The notes beneath the pieces were generated by a model. The model made no database searches. It saw only the letters and a program-made list of their open reading frames with translations, and had not been told where the DNA came from. A stretch of DNA of 64,000 nt, from the NCBI GenBank assembly GCA_965243145.1, contig CBDEUB010000002.1, positions 2,480,001 through 2,544,000 of the forward strand, given 5' to 3'. Each line of letters begins with the position of its first letter. Within the stretch, counting starts at the first letter, position 1. This document shows positions 26,369-34,745 of this stretch, one piece after another. The position numbers and the translations under genes are program-made. This stretch comes from CBDBLK01 sp965243145. GTDB taxonomy: Bacteria > Bdellovibrionota > Bacteriovoracia > Bacteriovoracales > Bacteriovoracaceae.

Positions 26369-27523
26369 CTATAAAGGCGGCAGGTGGGAACAGTGTTTGC
26401 CGATAAATTTGCCCTGGGTTTTGCGGGTGGCGTTGAGCCGTTGTTCGGCCAAGAGGTCGCTGGCCCGGTTGGTGGGAATATTTTGCCGCTCCGAGATTTC
26501 AAAGATTTCTAGTGCCTTGTCGTAGATGGAACTCACCATTTGCTCCAGTCGCTCCAATGAGTGGCCGCGGGCGTCCCGTTCGAGGGAAACGCTCATCAGG
26601 CCTCCGGCGTTGACCAGGTAGTCGGGGGCGTAGAGGATGCCCTTTTGGCGCAAAAGTTCGCCGTGGCGGGGTTCCTCCAATTGGTTGTTGGCGGCACCGG
26701 CGACAATGGGGCATTTGAGGCGTTCGATGGTGTCGTCGTTGAGGGTGGCGCCTAAGGCGCAGGGGGCGTAAATATCACATTGGACGCCGTAGATTTCCTC
26801 GTGATCCACCCATTCGGCGGTGGGGCACTGCTGTTGGAAGGCCTTGGCCCGCTGGTGGTCAATATCGGTAAAGAAGATTTTGCAACCCGCCCGGTGCAAG
26901 AGCTGCCCCAAGTGGTGGCCCACAGCGCCACACCCCTGGAGGGCGACCACTTTGCCCGCCAAGCTGCGCTCGCCGTAGATTTTACTACAACAGGCCTCCA
27001 TGCCGTAGAACACCCCGCGGGCGGTGTGGGGAGAGGGGTCGCCGGAACCCCCGTGGGAGACTTTTCGGCCGGTAATGTGTTCGGTTTCGGCGGCGATGCA
27101 TTCAATGTCTTCCACCGCCATATTGACATCTTCGGCGGTGATATAGCGTCCGTTGAGGGATTCGATAAAGCGGCCATAGGTTCGCAGCATCACTTCCGAC
27201 TTGTGGCCAGGGTCGCAGATGAGTACCGCTTTGCCTCCCCCCAGATTGAGGCCCGCCACTGCGGCCTTGTAGGTCATGCCTTTAGACAGGCGCAAAACAT
27301 CGGTGATGGCCTCGTGGATATTGGCATAGGGCCACATGCGGCTGCCCCCCAGGGCCGGGCCAAGGGTGGTGTCGTGGATGGCGACGATGGCCTTGAGGCC
27401 ACAGGAGGGTTCGGAGAAAAAAACCACTTCTTCATGGCCCTGGCCATACAATTCTTCAAAATCAAACACCTGACAAACTCCTGGATTGTGTGGGGGAGAA
27501 GATTTTTTGCCTTGGAGGGCCAC
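26369..27523 (-). CDS. Leucine/branched-chain amino acid dehydrogenase-type enzyme
   Basis: The 384-residue protein belongs to the Glu/Leu/Phe/Val dehydrogenase family and by length and motifs fits leucine dehydrogenase. GPALGGSRMWPY and LSKGMTYKAAVAGLNLGGGK hold the substrate site with its catalytic lysine, and VVALQGCGAVGHHLGQLL is the NAD-binding GxGxxG. It deaminates branched-chain amino acids to keto acids. GTG at 27523 is the apparent start and has no strong ribosome site. A ferredoxin gene is divergent from it with a 45-base gap, which must hold both promoters. Confidence 0.88.
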   Translation of the reverse strand: MALQGKKSSPPHNPGVCQVFDFEELYGQGHEEVVFFSEPSCGLKAIVAIHDTTLGPALGGSRMWPYANIHEAITDVLRLSKGMTYKAAVAGLNLGGGKAVLICDPGHKSEVMLRTYGRFIESLNGRYITAEDVNMAVEDIECIAAETEHITGRKVSHGGSGDPSPHTARGVFYGMEACCSKIYGERSLAGKVVALQGCGAVGHHLGQLLHRAGCKIFFTDIDHQRAKAFQQQCPTAEWVDHEEIYGVQCDIYAPCALGATLNDDTIERLKCPIVAGAANNQLEEPRHGELLRQKGILYAPDYLVNAGGLMSVSLERDARGHSLERLEQMVSSIYDKALEIFEISERQNIPTNRASDLLAEQRLNATRKTQGKFIGKHCSHLPPL

Positions 27524-27568
27524 TATGAATTAAAATTTGAGATACGACAAGGAATGGGGAGGTAGAGG

Positions 27569-27934
27569 ATGCCCAAAGTGCGAGTGATGGCCTGTGATTC
27601 CGATGGCAAGGCCCTCGGCGAAGTCGCTTTTGAGGCCCGTGTGGCCCATGGCAAAGTGCTCTTCGAAGAACTCGATGCAGCAGGGCACCAGTTGCCCCAC
27701 GGTTGTTTGGCCGGGAGTTGCGGCAGTTGCCGCGTCAATATTCTGCAAGGGGGCGAATTGTTGGCCCCTCCCAGTGTCATTGAGGCCGATACCATCAAGA
27801 GTGTCTGTGCCAATTACCGGGAACGGAATGGAGGCGATGGCCCATCCGAGGCCAAGGTGCGCATGGCCTGCCGGACGAAGGTGGCCAGTGACGCCGATGT
27901 CGGGGGAGTGGTGGTTTTAGTTCCGCTTAAATAA
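27569..27934 (+). CDS. Plant-type [2Fe-2S] ferredoxin
   Basis: The 121-residue protein carries the cluster ligands C-x4-C-x2-C (GCLAGSCGSC, about residue 46) and a fourth Cys in RMACR near residue 93. There is an inserted loop (NYRERNGGDGPSE) between the third and fourth ligands. A GGGGAGG site precedes the ATG. It should be a soluble one-electron carrier; the partner is unknown. A solo repeat end follows 7 bases after the stop. Confidence 0.9.
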   Translation: MPKVRVMACDSDGKALGEVAFEARVAHGKVLFEELDAAGHQLPHGCLAGSCGSCRVNILQGGELLAPPSVIEADTIKSVCANYRERNGGDGPSEAKVRMACRTKVASDADVGGVVVLVPLK

Positions 27935-27941
27935 TTCAAAT

Positions 27942-27966
27942 GATGGCCTGAACCGTGGACAGTTAC
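27942..27966 (+). repeat. Solo right end of the dispersed hairpin repeat
   Basis: GATGGCCTGAACCGTGGACA followed by GTTAC matches the right terminus of the full repeats, with two or three differences in the middle. It exactly fills the space between the ferredoxin gene and the stop codon of the CNNM gene (27967). Confidence 0.75.
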
Positions 27967-29322
27967 TTACCCGGTTTTTTGGCCATTGCCATTGGAGGAA
28001 ACATTCCCCTCGTCTTCACCCTTGTCGCGCCGGTTGTAGATGTGTTTTCCCCCGCCAGCATCTTGAATTTTGACTTCCTTGATTTGGCCAGACTCGACCT
28101 GTTTGATTTGAAAGTTGAACCCCTCCCACACGATCAGCTGCCCCTGTTTGGGGAAAGTGTTGCCCAACATTTCCAATAAAAATCCGGCCACCGTGGAGTA
28201 GTGGTCGTTTAAGGGGACTTTAATGTCGTAGTCGTTGTAGAGGTCGCGCAGGGGAAGCATCCCCTCGACCATCACCCCTTGCTCAATGTCGTGTTCGGTT
28301 TGGGTGGTTTCCTCAACATCGTGTTCGTCGTGAATTTCCCCTAGGATTTCCTCCACAATATCTTCCAGGGTCACGATCCCCACCACCAGGCCATTTTCAT
28401 TTTTTACCAGTGCCAAGTGGACTTTCTTGCGGTTCATATAATCGAACACCGCCTGAATCTTCATGTGTTCGTAGACGAAAAAGGGTTCCTTGAGAAAGCG
28501 GTTAATGTCAAAGTGGACTTTCTCGCTCCCGCGCACCAGTGCCAATTCCTTAATGTGCAAAAATCCCACCGTACTGTCCAGGCCGCCCTCGCAAACCGGA
28601 TAGCGGGAGTGGTTGTCGGAACTGGCAAATTGGATGATCTTTTTGAAATTCCAACCCTTCTGCAAATATTTCACTTCCAGGCGGGGGATCATAATATCCT
28701 TCACCTTAATGGTGGGAAATTCCAAAATGGAACTCAACAGATCGAGTTGTTTGGAGTCGATGCTTTGATCCTGTTCCGCCTTGTTGACCATGTATTCAAT
28801 ATCGTTTTTGGTGACCAGCACCCCCCGCAGTTCGGCCTTGTCTCCCAAAACCGTTTCGATCACCCAGACGATGAATTTCACAATGGGGTAGAGCAGGTAG
28901 TAGTTCAGGCGCAAAGTCAAAATGATCGGGGTGGAGAGGGATTCGGCGTGGGTGCGGGCGAAGGTTTTGGGCAGGACTTCGCCGAAAATGAGGATGATAA
29001 AAGTGGTGACTCCGGTGGAAATGCCCACCGCCTCGGACTGGAACAGGCGACTGGCAATAGTGGTGGTCAGCGCCGCGGCCAAAATGTTGGCGATATTGTT
29101 GCCCACCAGAATAGTGGCCAAAAGTTCATTGGGCCGCTCCAGCATAAAGGCCATGGCGGCACTCTTTTTGCCCCCTTCCTCCAGCAGGCGCTTGGCCCGA
29201 TCGATGCCCAAAGACATCAGCACCGCCTCAGAGCCGGAAAAAAAACCCGACAACAAAAAGCAGATGGCCAAAGCTACCAGTTCGCCGAGGTGGATGCCCT
29301 GAATGACAAAATCATCCATCAC
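27967..29322 (-). CDS. CNNM/CorC-type membrane protein with CBS domains
   Basis: The 451-residue protein has the DUF21/CNNM membrane domain (about residues 10-190, starting with LVALAICFLLSGFFSGSEAVLMS), a CBS pair (about 205-330, including DIMIPRLEVKYL and LVGIVTLEDIVEEILGEI) and a CorC-type transporter-associated domain (about 345-430). Family members take part in magnesium or cobalt export. A charged Asn/Gly tail follows. The upstream region contains repeat copy 4. Confidence 0.92.
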   Translation of the reverse strand: MMDDFVIQGIHLGELVALAICFLLSGFFSGSEAVLMSLGIDRAKRLLEEGGKKSAAMAFMLERPNELLATILVGNNIANILAAALTTTIASRLFQSEAVGISTGVTTFIILIFGEVLPKTFARTHAESLSTPIILTLRLNYYLLYPIVKFIVWVIETVLGDKAELRGVLVTKNDIEYMVNKAEQDQSIDSKQLDLLSSILEFPTIKVKDIMIPRLEVKYLQKGWNFKKIIQFASSDNHSRYPVCEGGLDSTVGFLHIKELALVRGSEKVHFDINRFLKEPFFVYEHMKIQAVFDYMNRKKVHLALVKNENGLVVGIVTLEDIVEEILGEIHDEHDVEETTQTEHDIEQGVMVEGMLPLRDLYNDYDIKVPLNDHYSTVAGFLLEMLGNTFPKQGQLIVWEGFNFQIKQVESGQIKEVKIQDAGGGKHIYNRRDKGEDEGNVSSNGNGQKTG

Positions 29323-29389
29323 TAAGCAGCTTTCCAGTGCCAGAGCAAAAATGGGGGGGAGGTTCTATCTCAAAATTCCTTGTTACCCG

Positions 29390-29546
29390 CTAAATGCTCA
29401 CACTTCAGGCCATCTAGTGAGTCAGCTTCGCCATCGCTCCCTGCAGCGTGCTTATAGCACACCTCAGTCACTCTGTCTCGCTTCCCCCGCAAGTCTTTCC
29501 CTAAATTGTGAGCATTTAACCTAACTTCTACCATAATTTTTTTATT
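29390..29546 (-). repeat. Dispersed hairpin repeat, copy 4
   Basis: On the minus strand: leader AATAAAAAAATTATGGTAGA, left end TTAAATGCTCACAATTTAGG, internal hairpin around GTGCTATAAGCAC and right end GGCCTGAAGTGTGAGCATTT. The terminal 11 bases TAAATGCTCAC and GTGAGCATTTA are perfect complements although this sequence differs from the other copies. The segment after AATTTAGG is altered (GAAAGACTTGCGGGGG). It lies between two minus-strand genes. Confidence 0.88.
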
Positions 29547-29684
29547 GAGGTGTGAATAGAGAATAACAGATATGGCCAATCCATTCAAATTATTTTGTTT
29601 AGAAGGGCCTTATTTTCCCTTGTCATCATCCAATATTTCGTCATTCTCAATAGTTAAACTCAATATCAAAGGCGTTTTGTTCTG

Positions 29685-30662
29685 TCAAGAGGTGGGGGGA
29701 GGGGTTATTATGCATTGAGTTGTTTCTTGCCATTTTTGGGGAACCTGAGTCACTTTTTCCCTGCCACTGGGAATGTGAATGGGTTTCCCCAAAGGGCGGA
29801 TTTTGAGTTCTCCAGAGCAAAACTTTTTGGCCCTATCCCTGGCCATTTGCGAATATTCTTTTTCTTTGTCAACCGAGATGGCACGGCGGCCATGTTTGAT
29901 GGCGGCAATCAAGGCCGAACCCACTCCGCCGAACGGATCCAACACCCAGTCGTTTTGATCGGTAAAGGCCAAAACGCACCTCTCTATTAACTCTATGGGG
30001 AATTGGCAGGGGTGACTGGTTTTTTCGGGGTGGTTTGATTTGACATTGGGAATGTCAATCATGCCAGCATCAAATTCGTTGGCCATAATCTCCCAGTAGT
30101 CGGAGGGGTTTTTCCCTTTGGGGTTGCAACTGGGAAGGCCCTTTTTGGCACCCTTAAAGTGCCTTTTCCCAGGATATTTGGAGGGCACTCGAATACTGTC
30201 GAGATTAAAGGTGTAGTCGTCCGACTTTGTAAACCAAAGCAAGGTTTCATAACGGCCAGACAATCTTTTGCTGGCGTGGAGGCCATGGTTGAAATGCCAA
30301 ATAATGCGATTGCGCAATTTCAACCCCAATTTTTTAAAGAGGGGATAGAAAAAAGCATCGAGGGGAAAAACCTCTCCCCGATCGACAAAGTTGCCAATTT
30401 GCCAACACATACTTCCACGGGGGTGCAGCGAGTTTAATAATGTTTCAATCACGCCCTCTTGCCAATCGAGGTATTGTTGAAAATCCTGTTTTTTCTCGTA
30501 GTCCTTGCCGAGATTGTAGGGCGGCGAAGTGACGATGAGCTTGAAAAAATTTTTGGGAAAACGATCGCAAACTTTTAAAATGTCGCCGGTGAGAATAGCG
30601 CTATTTTTCCCGTCGAATGTTCTCGATACTTTGATGGGTTTGTTAAAGAGGGATTGTTGCAT
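29685..30662 (-). CDS. DNA amino-methyltransferase (beta-type, TSPPY)
   Basis: The 325-residue enzyme has the catalytic TSPPYN motif early (about residue 45) and the SAM-binding VLDPFGGVGSALIAA motif late (about residue 245), the beta-class order. TSPPY more often marks N4-cytosine than N6-adenine methylation, so N4 is favoured. The ATG has an AAGGAA site. No endonuclease is next to it; upstream on the same strand are the AT-rich FRG-TPR gene (48-base gap) and a DUF4143 ATPase, suggesting a defence-type cluster. Confidence 0.9.
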   Translation of the reverse strand: MQQSLFNKPIKVSRTFDGKNSAILTGDILKVCDRFPKNFFKLIVTSPPYNLGKDYEKKQDFQQYLDWQEGVIETLLNSLHPRGSMCWQIGNFVDRGEVFPLDAFFYPLFKKLGLKLRNRIIWHFNHGLHASKRLSGRYETLLWFTKSDDYTFNLDSIRVPSKYPGKRHFKGAKKGLPSCNPKGKNPSDYWEIMANEFDAGMIDIPNVKSNHPEKTSHPCQFPIELIERCVLAFTDQNDWVLDPFGGVGSALIAAIKHGRRAISVDKEKEYSQMARDRAKKFCSGELKIRPLGKPIHIPSGREKVTQVPQKWQETTQCIITPPPTS

Positions 30663-30710
30663 TTGGGGTTCCTTGTTGTTTTAAGGTTTTTTATTTGTAG
30701 ATAAAATATT

Positions 30711-32339
30711 CTACAATTTAACGATAAGTTTGAATCCCATAATTCCTGGAAATCCTGTAGTACCGACAAGATAAAAATTTGTTTCATAAGCTTCATCAGG
30801 ATTTACTCCCATATTTCCTCGTAGTCCACTATATCCTGTGACTATTGTTGATAGTACCCTATTATCATTTTGAGATGATTTGAAAAGTTCTACATTACGA
30901 AATTCTGCTTTTAAATTATCTATGCTTACTTTAAATTGATAATCTTCAACTTTCCTTATTATTTCTTCCAAAGACGAGAAGTTTCTTTCTATACTTTCTT
31001 TTCCTAGATAGCGGTGTTCTTTTGCTCTTAGGATATAGTTTCTTGCTTCTTGCAGTTTACCTTGCTGTATTAATGTAAATCCTTTGGCGTATAAGGCCTC
31101 CTTATTTCCTTTTAATTTTGCTTTTTCAAAATCTTCCAAAGCTTCATCAAAGTATCCAAGTCTCTCTTTGGCACTTCCTCTTGCGTAGTAAAGAGTTGAA
31201 CAATGATAGTCTAAATTATAGCCTAGTTGAGTATTGTTGATAACACATTCAGCAAAATTATAATCTTCTATCGCTTTCTCAAATTCTTTAAGAGCGTGTT
31301 GACAATTACCTCGACTTATATACAAAGCTATTTTTATACTTGGGGAAATATGATTTAATCTAGAATATTCATTTTGTGAGTTAATAGCTCGACTATAATC
31401 TTCAATAGCTTCAGGGAATTTTCTTATGTCCACTCTAACATTAGCTCTTGTATGATAGATAGATCCATAAATGTCGGTTTTTTTATTTTTAATGTAGCGA
31501 GAATAAAATAGTTCTGCCTCTTTTAGATTATTTTTAAATAATGAGAAATTTCTTTTGTGTAAGTGCTTTTGACCTTCGGCCAATAGGTGAAATCCTTTAT
31601 ACAGATATGTTTGAATATTTCTCGTTTTGGGTATGGGTTTATCTTTGCCATGGCTTCTGGCAAAACCATAAATATCTCCAAATAATTTATCTTCATTGAT
31701 TCCAAACAGAGATTCCAATTCTTTCAATATTACTTCTTTATCACTTGCTTTTATTGTAATTGGTTCTCGTTCATATTTGATTTCATTAAAATTATTTGTA
31801 TCCAAGATAAAAATACTTTTTTGTTGAGTCACTCTGATTTTTGCATCTGTAAATAAAGTCGGTTCCCAGTAATAAAAGCCTCCTCCTCGGGCCTTCTCCA
31901 CTATTTTTTCTATATTATCATCATTGTTAAAAGAAATTGGTTGCAAATCTTCCAGGTTGAGAACAAAGACTTTACCATCGTTGTCTTTTCCTTCTATTCC
32001 AAGTTCACAAGCAAACCATAGGGCCGTGAGCGCATCCCATGTAAAATCCAGGAGAAATGTAGAAGCACCAAAATGTTGTAGTTTGGCGAGGAGTTCCATT
32101 TCATTCAAAGGCCGTCCACTGTCAAAATCGAAACCTCTTTTTTTTGCTCCATTGATCAAGTTTCTGTGATAAATGGTTAAGCGTTGTTCGTTTGGTATGC
32201 TTGGTTCTGGATAAGTTTCAAACCGATTTGAAATTCTCGATTTCAATGTCCATGAATGATTGCATTGTCCTCTATAGATAAACAGTTCTTCACTACTATC
32301 TTCGATTTCTTTTAAAAATTTATCGTGAATGATGCTCAT
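30711..32339 (-). CDS. FRG-domain protein with TPR repeats, AT-rich
   Basis: The 542-residue protein begins with an FRG domain: YRGQ at residues 22-25, then QHFGASTFLLDFTWDALTAL at about 88-107, the pattern named after the conserved F-R-G. Residues about 240-460 form TPR-like helical repeats (AIEDYSRAINSQNEY, AIEDYNFAEC, ALEDFEKAKLKGNKEALYAK). The last 60 residues are Gly-rich and unrecognised. FRG proteins have no agreed activity but recur in phage-defence islands. The gene is markedly AT-rich, with about five GGCC sites in 1.6 kb, between balanced-GC genes on the same strand, so it is probably acquired. Confidence 0.82.
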   Translation of the reverse strand: MSIIHDKFLKEIEDSSEELFIYRGQCNHSWTLKSRISNRFETYPEPSIPNEQRLTIYHRNLINGAKKRGFDFDSGRPLNEMELLAKLQHFGASTFLLDFTWDALTALWFACELGIEGKDNDGKVFVLNLEDLQPISFNNDDNIEKIVEKARGGGFYYWEPTLFTDAKIRVTQQKSIFILDTNNFNEIKYEREPITIKASDKEVILKELESLFGINEDKLFGDIYGFARSHGKDKPIPKTRNIQTYLYKGFHLLAEGQKHLHKRNFSLFKNNLKEAELFYSRYIKNKKTDIYGSIYHTRANVRVDIRKFPEAIEDYSRAINSQNEYSRLNHISPSIKIALYISRGNCQHALKEFEKAIEDYNFAECVINNTQLGYNLDYHCSTLYYARGSAKERLGYFDEALEDFEKAKLKGNKEALYAKGFTLIQQGKLQEARNYILRAKEHRYLGKESIERNFSSLEEIIRKVEDYQFKVSIDNLKAEFRNVELFKSSQNDNRVLSTIVTGYSGLRGNMGVNPDEAYETNFYLVGTTGFPGIMGFKLIVKL

Positions 32340-32377
32340 GGTTTAGAACCTATTATAACTAAAGCGACTTGTCAAGA

Positions 32378-33535
32378 TTAGAGATCTCCCGCCAACTTTT
32401 TTAAATCACCCAGTGGCCACGCCTCAATACCCTCGGCCAGGGGAAAGGATTTTTCGCCGGAGTGAATACAAAATACCCGGTCGAGGCCTAGTTGTTCTTT
32501 GGCCAGGTTCATGGATTTGCTCGCAGAGGGCGCACCGGCGAATTTAAATTCAATGCCGTATCTCTTGGCCCCCTTGGTGAAGAGCAAGTCGATTTCTCCC
32601 TGGCCATGCACCGACCAGAAAAAAACTTGGTTGCCGTCCAGTTCAAAGTATTGCAGCACTTGTTCCAGGGCAAACCCTTCCCAAGAGGCCCCCAGTTTGG
32701 GATGGGATAGGAGTTCCCTTTGAGTCTTGATATTCAGCAGGGTGTGGTAAATTCCGCTGTCGCGAAAATAAATTTTGGGACTCTTGACTTGTCTCTTTTT
32801 GATATTTTCGTGCCATGGCCCCAGTTGGCGGATCATAAAAGTTTCGGTGAGAATGTCGAGGTATTTTCTGATGGTGGTGTCGGCCACGCCGAAAGAACGG
32901 CCCATTTCCGAATAGTTCATATTGCCTGCGTGGTAGTGGGCCAGCATCGTCCAAAACCTGTGCATCGTTCTGGCGGGGATTTTGATGCCCAGGGCGGGCA
33001 AGTCCCGCTCCAAAAAAGTGGCGGCGTAGGCCTTCCGCCAGGCAAAACTTTGGGTTTCCGTATTGGCCAAAAAGGAGAGGGGAAAACCGCCCCGTTGCCA
33101 CAGTTTTTTTTTCTTTGGTGCCTTCAGTTCGTGCAGGCCAAAGGGGGTGAGTTCGATATGGGCGATTCTTCCCGCCAGACTCTCGGAACTTTGCTGGATG
33201 AGTTCCTTGGAGGCGCTTCCCAAGAGCAGGATTTTGCGCTTGCGCTTTTCCCTGTCCACCAGGACTCTCAAGTAGGGGAAAATTTCGGGGAGGCGCTGGA
33301 TTTCGTCGATGATGAGGGTTCCCGGCAGAGACTCAAAGACCGCCTTGGGATTTTCCAAGGCCGCCAGGTCTTCGGGGTCTTCCAGGTCGAAGAGGTGGCA
33401 CTTTTCCCCGCGCTGTTTGGCGTACTGGTGGGCCAGAGTGGTCTTGCCGCACTGGCGCGGGCCGAGCAGGGCCACCACCGGATGGGTGCCAAAGGCCTGG
33501 CGGATTCTTTGCAGTTGGCGGGTTCTCTTTTGCAT
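32378..33535 (-). CDS. AAA ATPase with DUF4143 domain
   Basis: The 385-residue protein has an AAA_14 ATPase part with Walker A GPRQCGKTT (residues 25-33) and Walker B LIIDEIQ, followed by a winged-helix region (MGRSFGVADTTIRKYLDIL) and a C-terminal DUF4143 nuclease-like part (GEIDLLFTKGAKRYGIEFKF). Family members are widespread, often in mobile regions; their function is not settled. The ATG at 33535 is chosen because upstream sequence is a hairpin and Pro/Arg-rich out-of-frame material. The FRG gene follows after 38 bases. Confidence 0.85.
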   Translation of the reverse strand: MQKRTRQLQRIRQAFGTHPVVALLGPRQCGKTTLAHQYAKQRGEKCHLFDLEDPEDLAALENPKAVFESLPGTLIIDEIQRLPEIFPYLRVLVDREKRKRKILLLGSASKELIQQSSESLAGRIAHIELTPFGLHELKAPKKKKLWQRGGFPLSFLANTETQSFAWRKAYAATFLERDLPALGIKIPARTMHRFWTMLAHYHAGNMNYSEMGRSFGVADTTIRKYLDILTETFMIRQLGPWHENIKKRQVKSPKIYFRDSGIYHTLLNIKTQRELLSHPKLGASWEGFALEQVLQYFELDGNQVFFWSVHGQGEIDLLFTKGAKRYGIEFKFAGAPSASKSMNLAKEQLGLDRVFCIHSGEKSFPLAEGIEAWPLGDLKKLAGDL

Positions 33536-33550
33536 CGTCTTTAGAATACA

Positions 33551-33581
33551 TGAAAATTCGGTCGCTGTCACCGAATTTTCA
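33551..33581. promoter_or_regulatory. Perfect 12-bp inverted repeat between sugar dehydrogenase and ATPase genes
   Basis: TGAAAATTCGGT and ACCGAATTTTCA are exact complements separated by 7 bases (CGCTGTC). The repeat starts directly after the TGA stop of the sugar dehydrogenase gene and ends 15 bases before the ATPase ATG, in the same transcription direction. There is no T-run, so it could be an operator, a hairpin controlling read-through, or the edge of an inserted segment. Confidence 0.75.
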
Positions 33582-34745
33582 TCATTGGGGCACGGACGGG
33601 GTTGGGGCGGCGGATGGGGCCGCAGGCGTAAGCGCTGGTCGCATTTGGTAGAGGTTGCCCTGGTCGGTGGAAAACCAAATTTTGCCCGAGGGGGCCTCGC
33701 GCACATGGCGGATGCGTTGGTTCAGTTCCTTTAAAAGGCGTTCTTCAGCGGCCACGCGGAAGGTTTGGCCCTGTTGGCGGATGTCCAGGCGGTTGAGGTG
33801 TTGCAATTCCAGGGCCGCCGAAAAAAAGTGGTGTTTCCACTGGGAGAAGAGCTTGCCCGAATAGATCATCAGTGACGAGGGGGCGATGGAGGGGACGAAG
33901 TATTTGACCGGCTGTCGCATCCCTTCTTTATGGGTCGTGCCGATGCTCGGCCCCCAATACTCCCGGCCATAAGTGATAATGGGCCAGCCGTAGTTGGCCC
34001 CCTTGATGATGTGGTTGATTTCATCCCCCCCGCGCGGCCCGTGTTCCTGTTCCCACAAGTCGCCGGTGGCGGGGTGGATGGCCATGCCCTGGGGGTTGCG
34101 GTGTCCGTAACTCCAGATGGCGGGGAGTGCCCCTTTTTTGCCGACGAAAGGGTTGTCTTTGGGAATGCGGCCATCCCTGTGGATGCGGTAGAGTTTGCCG
34201 TTGGGGGCATTCAAAAGTTGGGCCTTGTCCCGCTCTCCGCGATCGCCCACGCCGAAAAAGAGAGTGTCTTTTGCGCCAAAGACGATGCGCGATCCAAAGT
34301 GCCGCCCGGTTTTGCCGGGGGGAGTGGTGCGGAACAGGGTTTTGACATTCTCGATCTGGTTTCCCTGTAAGGTGGCGCGGGCGATGATGGTGCCGTGGCC
34401 ATTTTGGTAGCGGGAGACATAGGAAAAGAAAATTTGACTTTTGTCTTTGGGGTGTACCCGCACATCCATCAGGCCTCCCTGGCCAAACGAGGTGGAGGGG
34501 GGGACACCTTTGACGGGAACAATGGTTTGCCGTCGGGAGGAATGGCCTTCCTTCAAAAGGGACATGCGGCCGTCTTTGTGGGCCAAAATGAGATGCCCCT
34601 CTTGCAGAAAATCGAACCCCCACACGATGCCGAGATTGGAGGCCACCCGCTCGACGGCGATTTTTTGGCCGAGGGAAGTGATCTCCAGCGCCGCCAGAGG
34701 GGTTTGGGCCACTAGAACTAGCAAGAGAAACATTTTATATTTCAT
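33582..34745 (-). CDS. Soluble PQQ-dependent aldose sugar dehydrogenase-like protein
   Basis: The protein (387 residues from ATG 34745) has a signal peptide (KMFLLLVLVAQTPLAALE) and the six-bladed propeller seen in YliI/Asd enzymes: WGFDFLQEGHLILAHKDG, GQGGLMDVRVHP, SYGHRNPQGMAIHP and WEQEHGPRGGDEINHI, the last being the strongest family signature. Such periplasmic enzymes oxidise aldoses with PQQ as cofactor. The C-terminus is Pro/Ala rich. Its start overlaps the stop of the upstream secreted gene by 4 bases. No PQQ synthesis genes are in the window. Confidence 0.9.
   Translation of the reverse strand: MKYKMFLLLVLVAQTPLAALEITSLGQKIAVERVASNLGIVWGFDFLQEGHLILAHKDGRMSLLKEGHSSRRQTIVPVKGVPPSTSFGQGGLMDVRVHPKDKSQIFFSYVSRYQNGHGTIIARATLQGNQIENVKTLFRTTPPGKTGRHFGSRIVFGAKDTLFFGVGDRGERDKAQLLNAPNGKLYRIHRDGRIPKDNPFVGKKGALPAIWSYGHRNPQGMAIHPATGDLWEQEHGPRGGDEINHIIKGANYGWPIITYGREYWGPSIGTTHKEGMRQPVKYFVPSIAPSSLMIYSGKLFSQWKHHFFSAALELQHLNRLDIRQQGQTFRVAAEERLLKELNQRIRHVREAPSGKIWFSTDQGNLYQMRPALTPAAPSAAPTPSVPQ

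Noticed and set aside
33536..33706. Longer N-terminus for the DUF4143 ATPase
   Set aside because: The extra 57 codons run antisense-like through the inverted repeat and the end of the sugar dehydrogenase gene, giving Pro/Arg-rich sequence with no match to the family.
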